Position numbers and translations under genes: made by a program
Shown: one piece after another, positions 20,901 through 32,751 of the stretch
Numbering within the stretch: position 1 is the stretch's first letter
Layout of the letters: each line of letters opens with the position of its first letter
The notes under the pieces: model-generated
The model's database searches: none
Told to the model about the DNA's origin: nothing
What the model saw: the letters and a program-made list of their open reading frames with translations, nothing else
Assembly (NCBI GenBank): GCA_016717325.1
Contig: JADKFV010000002.1
Location: 124,001 to 188,000, forward strand
Length of the DNA stretch: 64,000 nt
Reading direction: 5' to 3'
Source of the DNA: Bacteroidota bacterium
GTDB taxonomy: Bacteria > Bacteroidota > Bacteroidia > AKYH767-A > OLB10

Positions 20901-23900
20901 GACTCAAAAGGCTGCACAGCAAAATGTTCATACACAGTAACAGAGCCAAGCTATGTAGTAGCAACATGCAGTGGCACGAATGTAAATTGCTACGGAGGCA
21001 ACAATGGCAGCGCAAGCGTAACAGCAAGTGGCGGCACACCACCATACACATACATGTGGAGCAATGGTAAAACCACCTCATCGAATAACAATTTATCAGC
21101 CGGCACGTATACAGCTACAGTTACCGATGCAAACGGATGCACAGCAACCTGTTCATACACTGTAACGCAACCAACATTATTGGTAGCAAGCTGCAGCGGC
21201 ACGAATGTAACGTGCAAAGGCGGATCGACAGGTTCAGCAGCGGTGGTAGCAAGTGGAGGCACAGCGCCTTACACATACTTATGGAGCAATGGAAAAACCA
21301 CAGCCTCGAACAACGGCTTATCAGCAGGCACCTACACAGCAACAGTAACAGACTCAAAAGGCTGCACAGCAAAATGTTCATACACAGTAACAGAGCCAAG
21401 CTATGTAGTAGCAACATGCAGTGGCACGAATGTAAATTGCTACGGAGGCAACAATGGCAGCGCAAGCGTAACAGCAAGTGGCGGCACACCACCATACACA
21501 TACATGTGGAGCAATGGTAAAACCACCTCATCAAACAGCAACTTATCAGCCGGCACGTATACAGCTACAGTTACCGATGCAAACGGATGCACAGCAACCT
21601 GTTCATACACTGTAACGCAACCAACATTATTGGTAGCAAGCTGCAGCGGCACGAATGTAACGTGCAAAGGCGCATCGACAGGTTCGGCCGCAGTAGTAGC
21701 AAGTGGCGGCACAGCGCCTTACACATACTTATGGAGCAATGGAAAACCACAGCCTCGAACAACGGCTTATCAGCAGGCACGTACACAGCTACAGTAACAG
21801 ACTCAAAAGGCTGCACAGCAAAATGTTCATACACAGTAACAGAGCCAAGCTATGTAGTAGCAACATGCAGTGGCACGAATGTAAATTGCTACGGAGGCAA
21901 CAATGGCAGCGCAAGCGTAACAGCAAGTGGCGGCACACCACCATACACATACATGTGGAGCAATGGTAAAACCACCTCATCAAACAGCAACTTATCAGCC
22001 GGCACGTATACAGCTACAGTTACCGATGCAAACGGATGCACAGCAACCTGTTCATACACTGTAACGCAACCAACATTATTGGTAGCAAGCTGCAGCGGCA
22101 CGAATGTAACGTGCAAAGGCGCATCGACAGGTTCGGCCGCAGTAGTAGCAAGTGGCGGCACAGCGCCTTACACATACTTATGGAGCAATGGAAAAACCAC
22201 AGCCTCGAACAACGGCTTATCAGCAGGCACGTACACAGCAACAGTAACGGACTCAAAAGGCTGCACAGCAAAATGTTCATACACAGTAACAGAGCCAAGC
22301 TATGTAGTTGCAACATGCAGTGGCACGAATGTAAATTGCTACGGAGGCAACAATGGCAGCGCAAGCGTAACAGCAAGTGGCGGCACACCACCATACACAT
22401 ACATGTGGAGCAATGGTAAAACCACCTCATCGAATAACAATTTATCAGCCGGCACGTATACAGCTACAGTTACCGATGCAAACGGATGCACAGCAACCTG
22501 TTCATACACTGTAACGCAACCAACATTATTGGTAGCAAGCTGCAGCGGCACGAATGTAACGTGCAAAGGCGCATCGACAGGTTCAGCAGCGGTGGTAGCA
22601 AGTGGAGGCACAGCACCTTACACATACTTATGGAGCAATGGAAAAACCACAGCCTCGAACAACGGCTTATCAGCAGGCACGTACACAGCAACAGTAACAG
22701 ACTCAAAAGGCTGCACAGCAAAATGTTCATACACAGTAACAGAGCCAAGCTATGTAGTAGCAACATGCAGTGGCACGAATGTAAATTGCTACGGAGGCAA
22801 CAATGGCAGCGCAAGCGTAACAGCAAGTGGCGGCACACCACCATACACATACATGTGGAGCAATGGTAAAACCACCTCATCAAACAGCAACTTATCAGCC
22901 GGCACGTATACAGCTACAGTTACCGATGCAAACGGATGCACAGCAACCTGTTCATACACTGTAACGCAACCAACATTATTGGTAGCAAGCTGCAGCGGCA
23001 CGAATGTAACGTGCAAAGGCGCATCGACAGGTTCAGCAGCGGTGGTAGCAAGTGGAGGCACAGCGCCTTACACATACTTATGGAGCAATGGAAAAACCAC
23101 AGCCTCGAACAACGGCTTATCAGCAGGCACCTACACAGCGACAGTAACAGACTCAAAAGGCTGCACAGCAAAATGTTCATACACAGTAACAGAGCCAAGC
23201 TATGTAGTTGCAATGTGCAGTGGCACGAATGTAAATTGCTATGGAGGTAGCAATGGCAGCGCAAGCGTAACAGCAAGTGGCGGCACACCATCATACACAT
23301 ACATGTGGAGCAATGGTAAAACCACCTCATCGAATAACAACTTATCAGCCGGCACGTATACAGCTACAGTTACAGATGCAAACGGATGCACAGCAACCTG
23401 TTCATACACTGTAACGCAGCCAACACCATTGGTAGCAACCTGCAGCGGCACGAATGTAACGTGCAAAGGCGCATCGACAGGTTCGGCCGCAGTAGTAGCA
23501 AGTGGAGGCACAGCGCCTTACACATACTTATGGAGCAATGGAAAAACCACAGCCTCGAACAACGGCTTATCGGCAGGCACGTACACAGCTACAGTAACGG
23601 ACTCAAAAGGCTGCACAGCAAAATGTTCATACACAGTAACAGAGCCAAGCTATGTAGTAGCAACATGCAGTGGCACGAATGTAAATTGCTACGGAGGCAA
23701 CAATGGCAGCGCAAGCGTAACAGCAAGTGGCGGCACACCACCATACACATACATGTGGAGCAATGGTAAAACCACCTCATCAAACAGCAACTTATCAGCC
23801 GGCACGTATACAGCTACAGTTACCGATGCAAACGGATGCACAGCAACCTGTTCATACACTGTAACGCAACCAACATTATTGGTAGCAAGCTGCAGCGGCA

Positions 23901-26839
23901 CGAATGTAACGTGCAAAGGCGGATCGACAGGTTCAGCAGCGGTGGTAGCAAGTGGAGGCACAGCGCCTTACACATACTTATGGAGCAATGGAAAACCACA
24001 GCCTCGAACAACGGTTTATCGGCAGGCACGTACACAGCAACAGTAACAGACTCAAAAGGCTGCACAGCAAAATGTTCATACACAGTAACAGAGCCAAGCT
24101 ATGTAGTTGCAACATGCAGTGGCACGAATGTAAATTGCTACGGAGGCAACAATGGCAGCGCAAGCGTAACAGCAAGTGGCGGCACACCACCATACACATA
24201 CATGTGGAGCAATGGTAAAACCACCTCATCGAATAACAATTTATCAGCCGGCACGTATACAGCTACAGTTACCGATGCAAACGGATGCACAGCAACCTGT
24301 TCATACACGGTAACGCAACCAACATTATTGGTAGCAAGCTGCAGCGGCACGAATGTAACGTGCAAAGGCGCATCGACAGGTTCAGCAGCGGTGGTAGCAA
24401 GTGGAGGCACAGCACCTTACACATACTTATGGAGCAATGGAAAAACCACAGCCTCGAACAATGGCTTATCAGCAGGCACGTACACAGCAACAGTAACAGA
24501 CTCAAAAGGCTGCACAGCAAAATGTTCATACACAGTAACAGAGCCAAGCTATGTGGTTGCAACATGCAGTGGCACGAATGTAAATTGCTACGGAGGCAAC
24601 AATGGCAGCGCAAGCGTAACAGCAAGTGGCGGCACACCATCATATACATACGTGTGGAGCAATGGTAAAACCACCTCATCGAATAACAACTTATCAGCCG
24701 GCACGTATACAGCTACAGTTACCGATGCCAATGGATGCACAGCAACCTGTTCATACACTGTAACGCAACCAACATTATTGGTCGCAAGCTGCAGCGGCAC
24801 GAATGTAACGTGCAAAGGCGGATCGACAGGTTCAGCAGCGGTGGTAGCAAGTGGAGGCACAGCGCCTTACACATACTTATGGAGCAATGGAAAACCACAG
24901 CCTCGAACAACGGCTTATCAGCAGGCACGTACACAGCACAGTAACGGACTCAAAAGGCTGCACAGCAAAATGTTCATACACAGTAACAGAGCCAAGCTAT
25001 GTAGTAGCAACATGCAGTGGCACGAATGTAAATTGCTATGGAGGCAACAATGGCAGCGCAAGCGTAACAGCAAGTGGCGGCACACCACCATACACATACA
25101 TGTGGAGCAATGGTAAAACCACCTCATCAAACAGCAACTTATCAGCCGGCACGTATACAGCTACAGTTACCGATGCAAACGGATGCACAGCAACCTGTTC
25201 ATACAATGTAACCCAACCAACATTATTGGTAGCTAATTGCAGTGGAACACCAATATCTTGCAATGGAAAAGATAATGGCACTGCCAGTGTTAGTGCGACA
25301 GGAGGTAAACTTCCATACACTTACTTATGGAGCAATGGAAAAACAACCAGCACTATAATTGGACTTATGGCAGCTACATATTCAGTAACTGTAACGGATG
25401 CAAATGGCTGCGTTTCGAATTGTGTATATACTGTGACACAACCAACTCCATTGGTTGCTGTATGTAGCAAAAGCGGTATCTCTTGCTATGGTGGAAATAA
25501 CAGTACAGCAACAATGTTTGTTTCAGGCGGCACACCGCCATATGCTTTCTTATGGAACACAGGTGCAACCACATCAACTATTTCAGGTTTGTATGCGGGT
25601 AATTACACGGTTACTGTTACTGATGCAAATAACTGCCAATCGTCTTGTACATTGTTAATTGATCAGCCTGATTTGCTGACTGCAACCTGTACTGGTACAA
25701 ATTTAACGTGCAATGGTGGGTCTACTGGTAGTGCGAATATTTCTGCATCTGGTGGTACTGGTTCGTACACATATTTGTGGAGTAACGGAGCAACAACAAG
25801 TGGCATTAGTAATCTTGGTGCAGGGGTCTATACTGCAACTGTAATAGACATCAACGGTTGCACAGCGTCTTGTGTAAGGACTATTACTCAGCCAGTTAGC
25901 ATAGTAATAACAATGTCAGGTTCAAATGCAACATGTAATAATAATGGAACTGCACAAGTAGTAGCTGTTGGAGGTGTTCTTCCTTATACTTATCTATGGA
26001 GCAATGGCGCGACCACATCTTCTATTTCAGGTTTATTTGCAGGTACATATTCCGTAAAAGTTACTGATGCTGCAGGTTGTTCAAAAAATGGAACGTATAC
26101 TGTAACACAATCTTCTTCTACGGTATTAACATTAACAGGAACAAATGTTCTTTGCTATGGTGCTTCAAATGGCACTGCCGTTGCTACAGCTGTAGGTGGA
26201 AGCCCGTTCACTTATTTATGGAGTAATGGAAAAACGACTAAGCAAATCGGTTCGTTATCTGCAGGCATCTACGCTGTAACTGTTACAAATAATTCCGGGT
26301 GTACATATACAGCTTCCATAAACATAACTTCACCATCTACATCACTCACTTGTCAGGCGTCAAGTACAAGTTCGCAAGGAGGTTCTTGTACAGGAACATT
26401 AACTGTTAGCTCAACTGGAGGAACTGCTCCATACACATATTTATGGAGTAATGGTGCAACAACATGGAATGTTACCGGGGTTTGTGCTGGTCCGTATATA
26501 GTAACAGTTACAGATGCGAACGGATGCACATGCAGCAAAACAGTTAAGATAGATGCCGTTGTTGCTAAAGTTGGTTTTGATAGCCAATATATGCAATTAA
26601 GTTTGTCACCAAATCCAACCAGAGGATTAGTGAACATAAAATTTGTGACTGATGAAATTTTAAACTACACATTGAACATAATGGATGTAAATGGCAGAAT
26701 TGTTTCAAGTGAAATGCGCCAAAGCGTAGAAGGGGAAAACACATTGTCAGTTGACTTAAGTACCCTAGATAAAGGTGTTTACCTTGTTAAGATTGATGCT
26801 GGGGGCTACACTCATTTCGCTCGAGTTGTCTTACATTAA
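11924..26839 (+). CDS. Giant SprB-like repeat surface protein with T9SS sorting domain (frameshifted as assembled)
   Basis: The locus encodes a cell-surface protein of about 4970 residues built from SprB-type repeats, like the mobile gliding adhesin SprB of Flavobacterium. A signal peptide (hydrophobic IASLLIVVQL near residue 35) and a unique region of about 110 residues come first. Then follow 3 diverged repeats, 54 nearly identical repeats, 6 diverged repeats and a C-terminal sorting domain (LSLSPNPTRGLVNIKF...). Each repeat is about 75 residues with four Cys and the core GGTxPYTYLWSNGKTT and TYTATVTD. Start and stop share one frame, but the frame is broken near 13728-14160, 19962, 20370-20390, 21746, 23995, 24893 and 24940. 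The longest open piece is 14302-20169. Attachment or gliding is inferred from the family. The breaks are probably errors, though slippage is possible. Confidence 0.85.
13019..25220 (+). repeat. Tandem array of 27 units of 450 bp (two SprB repeats each)
   Basis: Each unit encodes repeat A (CSGTNVTCKG... TVTEPSYVVAT) followed by repeat B (CSGTNVNCYGGNNG... TVTQPTLLVAT), 75 residues each. Units are exactly 450 bp except where indels occur. Differences are confined to a few codons: Ala/Gly in CKGAS, Thr/Ser before CSGT, TASNNGL or TSANNTL, SSNSNL or SSNNNL, and TPPYTY or TPSYTY. The array is clearly richer in G+C than its flanks. Blocks recur with offsets of 3150 bp (about 14.0-14.8 kb and 17.1-18.0 kb) and 2701 bp (about 18.05-19.26 kb and 20.75-21.96 kb). 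Confidence 0.95.
13723..14165 (+). other. Garbled repeat unit with clustered indels
   Basis: One repeat B copy and the next repeat A copy carry an extra stretch of about 50 bases. In it the words CCAACCTATGTAGTTG recur (about 13736-13776). There are also at least six small indels against the consensus: a missing G in CACGAATG and in TACGGAGG, missing TA and AC pairs in ATACA words, a missing C at about 14127, and an extra C at about 14152. No other unit is so altered. It looks like an assembly join of low quality inside the array. Confidence 0.7.
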
Positions 26840-26864
26840 AAGATTAGAATGAACTTTGATAAGA

Positions 26865-26892
26865 AGAGCCTCGATTTGGGGCTCTTTTTTTT
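26865..26892 (+). terminator. Rho-independent terminator after the repeat gene
   Basis: The stem AGAGCC with GGCTCT around a nine-base loop is followed by eight T, 26 bases after the stop codon of the repeat gene. Confidence 0.8.
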
Positions 26893-27510
26893 GGGGCAAA
26901 TAATTTTTCATATTTTTCTTTTCTCGAAAATCTAATTGTCTAGCACAATATGATAATGAAGCAATAACATAGATTAGTATACGATAAGCACTTAGACCAT
27001 TGCGAAAAAAAGGTTAGATCAAACACGAATATTTTTATTGTGATAAACAAATTGTATTATTTTACTTTTCAATTTTACGACTATTCTTGATTTGACTTTT
27101 TAGTTGGAGAATGAAAAGATGTTTTTATATGCACAGGAGTAAAAGGGATTTTAACCCAAATTATACAATTGAAATTATCGATTGAACAATTATTAATTAA
27201 ACCAACCCTTTTGGCTCCACTTTATTTCATCAAATGGGTGCGTTTCTAAATCGGGATTTACCCAACTAATGGAGATAATTCGGCTCGTTCCTGACCTTCT
27301 ATTTTATAATTTGTGTTCAAAATTGTACAGCTATAAAATAGATGCTTTCTATTTTATAAATACAATTCATATAAAAGCAAAGCTTGGATTGCAAATTGAT
27401 TTACAAACGAAAAGCAGGTAGAGCAATATTTGATTTCGGTTGTAGGCTCTGGAATTAAACATGTGGAAAAAAACGAATTACGGTACGACTATAAAAAGGA
27501 TGGATTGATA
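26893..27510. other. AT-rich intergenic stretch with a possible gene remnant
   Basis: There is no intact gene here. From about 27414 to 27552 a plus-strand frame reads VEQYLISVVGSGIKHVEKNE and on to KSSG before a stop. It looks coding in composition but has no start and no family I recognise. It may be the tail of a decayed gene. The rest shows nothing I can support. Confidence 0.35.
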
Positions 27511-27550
27511 GAAAAAGAAAAACCGGATGACTTTTTCAAATCATCCGGTT
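27511..27550 (-). terminator. Rho-independent terminator after the TlpA-like gene
   Basis: Inverted repeat AACCGGATGA with TCATCCGGTT around a ten-base loop. On the minus strand it is followed by a T-rich run (TTTCTTTTTC). It lies 24 bases beyond the end of the minus-strand thioredoxin-like gene. Confidence 0.75.
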
Positions 27551-27574
27551 AAAAATAATAATTACCCCTAATTT

Positions 27575-28135
27575 TTATTTTCCTTTTCTTGTTGTTATTA
27601 ACTTTTCCAGGGCCTGTTCCAATGCTGGACCTCTTAAGTCTCTACCAACAATAATACCATTTTCGTTTATTAAAAAATTAGTAGGAATGGACTGCACTTG
27701 GTAAACTGCAGCAGGTTTCGATTGCCATCCGCCCAGGTCGCTTACGTGATTAGGCCAATCAAGTTTGTCCGTTGCTATAGCCTTAACCCATTGGTCTTTA
27801 TTTTGGTCGAGGGAAACATTAAATACAGTAAATCCCTTTGCTTTAGAATTAAACTTGGTGTCTTTATATTTTTGATAAGCAGCAACTACATTGGGGTTTT
27901 CCATTCTGCATGGGCGGCACCACGATGCCCAAAAGTCCAGCAAAACAATTTTACCTCTTAAAGATGACAAAGCAATTTCTTTACCTTCGGGGCTCATAAA
28001 TTTCAAATCAACAGCTTTGTTGCCAACTTCAATGCCGGTAACAACCGATGCAGTTTTATTTTGAGGAACACTCATAAAGCTGTAGCCTAAAAAAGCGATA
28101 GCAACTGCGATAAAACCGAAACCTAATTTTTTCAT
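27575..28135 (-). CDS. TlpA-like thioredoxin family protein
   Basis: This 186-residue protein has an N-terminal hydrophobic segment (residues about 4-22, signal or anchor) and then an AhpC/TSA-Redoxin type thioredoxin fold. The active site is WCRPC at about residues 72-76. QSIPTNFLINENGIIVGRDL carries the cis-Pro (SIPT). Such proteins reduce disulfides in exported proteins or cytochrome c partners on the periplasmic side. The exact substrate cannot be read from the sequence. It stands alone, with a good promoter upstream and a terminator downstream. Confidence 0.9.
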   Translation of the reverse strand: MKKLGFGFIAVAIAFLGYSFMSVPQNKTASVVTGIEVGNKAVDLKFMSPEGKEIALSSLRGKIVLLDFWASWCRPCRMENPNVVAAYQKYKDTKFNSKAKGFTVFNVSLDQNKDQWVKAIATDKLDWPNHVSDLGGWQSKPAAVYQVQSIPTNFLINENGIIVGRDLRGPALEQALEKLITTRKGK

Positions 28136-28166
28136 ATTTTTTTTGTAGTTTATAAATTTAAAGGGC

Positions 28167-28195
28167 CAAAGATAATGCCGTATTCTTAATCCAAA
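28167..28195 (-). promoter_or_regulatory. Bacteroidota-type promoter for the TlpA-like gene
   Basis: On the minus strand, TTTG (28195-28192) is followed after 17 bases by TATCTTTG (28174-28167). This matches the -33 TTTG and -7 TAnnTTTG elements of Bacteroidota. It lies about 30 bases upstream of the ATG at 28135. Confidence 0.55.
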
Positions 28196-28255
28196 ATATT
28201 TTTGCCTATCAATTAATGTAAACTACATTATTAGCTTTTTGAAAAGAGAAACGAA

Positions 28256-30761
28256 CTATAATTTTATTATTTTTTTTGTTGCTTGTCCTTCTGCTGTCGA
28301 AATTCTAAGAGTATACACTCCGGCTTCCACATCTTGTAAATTAATTAATTGCTGATTGACACCCTTTGAAAATTCTCTATTGGTAATTGTTTTTATTAAT
28401 TTTCCAGACAAGTCATATAATGATAAATTGACATTTGTTGATGACGAAAGATGAAAGCTTATAACACTATTTTCAAGTGCCGGATTAGGTTTAGCTTGCA
28501 TCAAAGTTACCCCGCTGTTATTGTTTTGATGTTGATTAAAAACCGATAATGGATCATCGCCCGAAACATCGCGCAACCATAACCCTCGTCCATAGGTGGC
28601 AACTAAAACATAAAACTTACCATTTATTGCTGTGCTATCTATATAGTCGAGTTTGCTCATTTCAACCCGCTTTGGTAATCCATTTGCCCACTTTACCCAA
28701 GTGATGCCGCCATCAAGTGTTTTAAAGCCTCCCTCGGTTGTTGCAACATAATATATGTTTGCGTTAATGGGAGATGGCAGTATATCTGTGATTGGCACAT
28801 TGGGTAAATTTCCGCTTATGTTTGTCCATGTCAAGCCAATATCATCTGAACGAAATACTTTGTTACCTGCTGCGGCTGCGCTAATGTCTGTCACAGTGGC
28901 AAATACTCTATCGGGCAACACAAAGTCAGCCTGAATCTGATTGAATCCTAAATTGGGTAGCGTTCCGGTTCGGTCAACCCATTGCAATAAATTTCTATCG
29001 CGTACTTTTACTTTCGAGTTGACAAGGGTGTAAATGCTTGGTTCGCTAGAACCGCTTTGATCAATACTGAAACTATAAATTTCGGAAGTAAAGGCATTGT
29101 TTGGGTTAACCTTTTCCCAGGTTACACCAAAATCGAAAGTACGATAAAGATAACTGCTTGCATTTGTATAAAGCGCACCCGTGTTATTATCTAATCTTAA
29201 TGCTGGATACCATTGTCCGTTAGGGTCGATGCCCGTTGTATTATCTTGCCACGACATGCCACCGTTGGTGCTAAACTGCCTGTGAAATGCGTGAGTGCCT
29301 CCATAAACACCAACAGCAGTATAAAGATTCAATGGAAAGAAAGGATCAGAAGCAACACCGCCTCCATCGCCTCCTGTAGTAGTCCAGTTGGGCACATTGG
29401 TTGATCGGTATACAGTGCCATTGTCCTGAGTTCCTCCAAGCATAGAACTTGCCGAAGCCTTCGATGCTGAACAATCAATATATTGTGTAATAGGTAAATT
29501 ATTGGTCGCAGTATTTATTGTATTAAAAGAGAAGCCATTATTTTTAGAAATAAAAACGCCACCATCGTTACCAATTATGCACCAATTATTTGCAGCAAAA
29601 GCTACAGCATGCTGATCGGCATGACGGCCATCTACTTCATTAAAAATATTTCCATCGGTGGTACGAAATATAGAAACACCACCAGCCATTACAATATTGG
29701 GATCGGTTGGATTAACGCCTATCGAATTATCATACCATCCTTGATTACCATGAAAATTTGAATTGGCCGGGTTTCCATTTATATCATTACCAAGAACACA
29801 TTTTGTCCATGTGGCACCATCGTCTACAGATTTGTAAATTCCTTTTGTGCCATTGCTTGTGTTTTCGGTAATGTTTGCATAAATAATGGATGGTGACGAA
29901 AGGGCAATGTCAAGGGCCGTTCGTCCTACATTGGTAGCTGGTGCCGAAGTGTTTTTTATAAAATTTAAGCCACCATCGGTAGACCGGTAAATGCCCGAAT
30001 TCCATTGTGCCAATACTATGTTATTCGGGTTGGTCGGATTTACAAACCACATCTGTAATTTCACCTTGCTTTGTTCTTGTCCATGTTACACCTCCATCAT
30101 CCGACTGATAAAGTCCTGTATTGGCAGCGGCATATAATTTCAGAGGATTGCCATTTATTATTATCAACTCATAAAAAGTACTGGGCTGTGGTGTGAGCGT
30201 TAATTTTGTCCAAGACACACCTTTATCGATAGTTTTCCAAAGGCCACAACCTCCCGACAAGGCACCTTCACCAGTACCAAGAAATATCACATCAGAGTTG
30301 TTTGGGTCGGTGGCAAAAGCGCCTCCGGCATTGCAATCGAGGTGGTCACTCAACGATTGATTTACAATTGTTCCATTTGAGAGTGAATCTATTTGCCACA
30401 AACCACCCGTTGCACTTAATATCCGCATGGTGCCTTGTTTAGTGTATTCTACATCGGTAACACGGCCGGAGTATACTATGGTAGAACCCGGAATAATACC
30501 AAAAGGGCCAATATTTTCCCATGCATTTACTGTAGCAACTTTTCCATTAGAAAGGCTTTGTTCATCGGGCATGTTTTTTATTTCGTCTGCAGCGCGTTGC
30601 AGGTATTCAGGGGTAGCATTGCCGTATGGATAATACCACCGCTGGCGGAGCATTTTTTCTTTCCATGGGCCTTTAATTATTGAAGGTGGTGTGAGTGCAC
30701 TTTCCTGTGCCATTGCCATTGAAGCAATTGAGATTAAAAACAGAGTAAGCGTTTTTTTCAT
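28256..30761 (-). CDS. Secreted BNR/sortilin-type beta-propeller protein with T9SS sorting domain (frameshifted as assembled)
   Basis: The protein (about 835 residues once repaired) has a signal peptide (LFLISIASMAMAQ) and many Asp-box/BNR motifs such as YRSTDGG, YQSDDGGVTW and FKTLDGGITW. These occur in sialidase-like and VPS10-like propellers. The C-terminus ends with KPNPALENSVISF...GVYTLRISTAEG, a T9SS type A sorting domain. No sialidase catalytic residues can be assigned, so the function is open: polymer binding or hydrolysis is possible. The frame changes at about 30050, where ITDV must join WFVNPTNPNN. The upstream piece starts at 30761 and the downstream piece is open from 30064. Confidence 0.8.
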
Positions 30762-31027
30762 CGATATTGTTTGATTTTAGTTTTTAAGAAATGTAATCCA
30801 AATAAACACATTGTTTCTAAAGTATAGTAAAAAAATGTCACATCTAAGTTTTTATTGCAATTCAAATATATGTCATTTACTTGTAAAGAATTTCTAAAAA
30901 ATATTATTTGATAAAACGTTAACAAAAATTTCGATTTCAAAGAAATAATTTCACCATCGTAAAAAATATATACTTTAGCCAACGAAACAAAATCAATATA
31001 AATTTTCTAAACCTCTAAAATCAAATT

Positions 31028-32728
31028 ATGGCGAATACAGCAACAGTAAAAACAGGACATCCAAAAGGACTTTGGGTTCTATTCGGAACAGAAATGTGGG
31101 AGCGCTTTAACTTCTACGGAATGCGAGCAATCTTAACCCTTTTCATGATTAATTCTTTGCGAATGGATGAAGCAAATGCCACAATAATTTACGGAGGGTT
31201 TCTTGGTCTTTGTTATTTAACACCAATGTTGGGCGGTTTTATTTCCGATCGCTTTTTTGGAAATAGAAACTGTATTTTATTGGGTGGTTTGATGATGGCA
31301 GTGGGGCAATTTTTACTATTTACTAGCGCCAGTATTTTTTCTACCAATTTACCTTTGGCCAATACTTTGATGTGGAGTGCATTAGGAATAATTATTTTTG
31401 GAAATGGATTTTTCAAGCCAAACATTTCGAGCATGGTTGGTAGTTTATATCCGAAGCAAGAAAAAAATAAATTAGATACTGCCTTCACTATTTTTTATAT
31501 GGGCATTAACCTTGGTGCATTTTTAGGACAATCCATTTGTCCATTGGTGGGTGATGTAGTGGATAAAGGAGGGATACGCGATGTGCATGCTTTTAAATGG
31601 GGATTTTTGGCGGCATCCATTGCAATGGTACTAGGTACTTTGGTTTTCTATTTTTTGAAAAACAAATATGTTGTTAATCCCGAAGGAAAAGCATTAGGTG
31701 GTTTGCCTAAGCATAATGATAGCTCAGATTATGAAGTAGGTGAAGCCCAAAAAGCTGTATTCACTCCAAAGGCTTTAGTTATTTCTGTTTTATCATTTGT
31801 AGCATTGTTTTTTGTTTTTAGATATTTATTAGGTGGCACCAACTTGGTAAAAACCATTATTTATCCAATAATTTATGCCAGTGGAATTACATTGGCTGGG
31901 TTGATTATTTCGGATAAATCGCTAACCAAAATTGAACGCGATAGAATAAGCGTAATATACATTATTTCATTTTTTATTATCTTTTTTTGGGCAGCTTTTG
32001 AGCAAGCGGGTTCCTCACTAACTTACATAGCCGCAAATCAAACTGATCGTACATTTTTGTTTGGGTGGAAAATGCCGGCTTCAATGGTTCAAGTATTTAA
32101 TGGTATATTCGTTTTTGCATTCGCCTTTCCATTTAGTTTACTGTGGGATAAATTAAGGGCGATGGGTAAGGAGCCTATTTCACCAGCAAAGCAGGCAATT
32201 GGTTTGGCAGTAATGGCATTAAGCTATTTTATACTTGCGCATAATGTAAAAGATTTAGGCAGCGCAGGAATGCTTGCCATCAAATGGTTAATATTATTAT
32301 ACTTAATTCAAACCTTTGCCGAGTTATGTTTGTCTCCAATTGGGCTTTCTTTAGTTGGTAAATTAGCACCAAAAAGATTCGCATCCTTATTATTTGGGGT
32401 GTTCTTTATTGCTAATGCAGCGGGGTATGCTTTGTCGGGAACTTTGGGTGCATTGATGCCTGCAACTGGCGATAAATTTGAAAAAGCACAAAAATTGGGT
32501 ATCGATTTACAAGGGGTTTTGGATAAAACATATATCCCAACCTCAGAACAAACTGCTGCCTTGGCCAATGCAAAAATAAGCGACACTTACCCTACCATTA
32601 TCGGAATGACCATTCATAATTTATTCGAATTTTTAATGATTTTTGCTGTGGTATCGGGCATTGCCGCTATTATTTTGTTTGCATTAACACCAATTTTAAA
32701 ACGGTTGATGCATCAGATAAAAGAGTAA
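31028..32728 (+). CDS. POT family proton-dependent peptide transporter
   Basis: This 566-residue inner-membrane protein imports di- and tripeptides with protons. The POT signature is seen in LFGTEMWERFNFYGMRAILT near residues 16-35, with GGFISDRFFGNRNC and GNGFFKPNISSMVGSLY (the PTR2 motif). About 12-14 hydrophobic segments are visible. It is longer than the second POT gene at 52112-53605 because of an extra segment between late helices (residues about 480-520, GDKFEKAQKLG...). It is a single gene followed by a terminator. Confidence 0.93.
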   Translation: MANTATVKTGHPKGLWVLFGTEMWERFNFYGMRAILTLFMINSLRMDEANATIIYGGFLGLCYLTPMLGGFISDRFFGNRNCILLGGLMMAVGQFLLFTSASIFSTNLPLANTLMWSALGIIIFGNGFFKPNISSMVGSLYPKQEKNKLDTAFTIFYMGINLGAFLGQSICPLVGDVVDKGGIRDVHAFKWGFLAASIAMVLGTLVFYFLKNKYVVNPEGKALGGLPKHNDSSDYEVGEAQKAVFTPKALVISVLSFVALFFVFRYLLGGTNLVKTIIYPIIYASGITLAGLIISDKSLTKIERDRISVIYIISFFIIFFWAAFEQAGSSLTYIAANQTDRTFLFGWKMPASMVQVFNGIFVFAFAFPFSLLWDKLRAMGKEPISPAKQAIGLAVMALSYFILAHNVKDLGSAGMLAIKWLILLYLIQTFAELCLSPIGLSLVGKLAPKRFASLLFGVFFIANAAGYALSGTLGALMPATGDKFEKAQKLGIDLQGVLDKTYIPTSEQTAALANAKISDTYPTIIGMTIHNLFEFLMIFAVVSGIAAIILFALTPILKRLMHQIKE

Positions 32729-32751
32729 TCGTCACAAATAAACATTTCTAA

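Noticed and set aside
13011..25130. Dozens of long open frames on both strands and in shifted frames inside the repeat array (90-180 codons, Cys/Leu/His-rich on the minus strand)
   Set aside because: They recur every 450 bases as shadows of the real repeat frame. Repetition keeps stop codons away, and they have no independent family resemblance.
13019..25220. CRISPR-like periodic repeat
   Set aside because: The period is 450 bp, the repeats are directly adjacent without unique spacers, and they form a continuous protein-coding frame with conserved Cys and beta-strand motifs.
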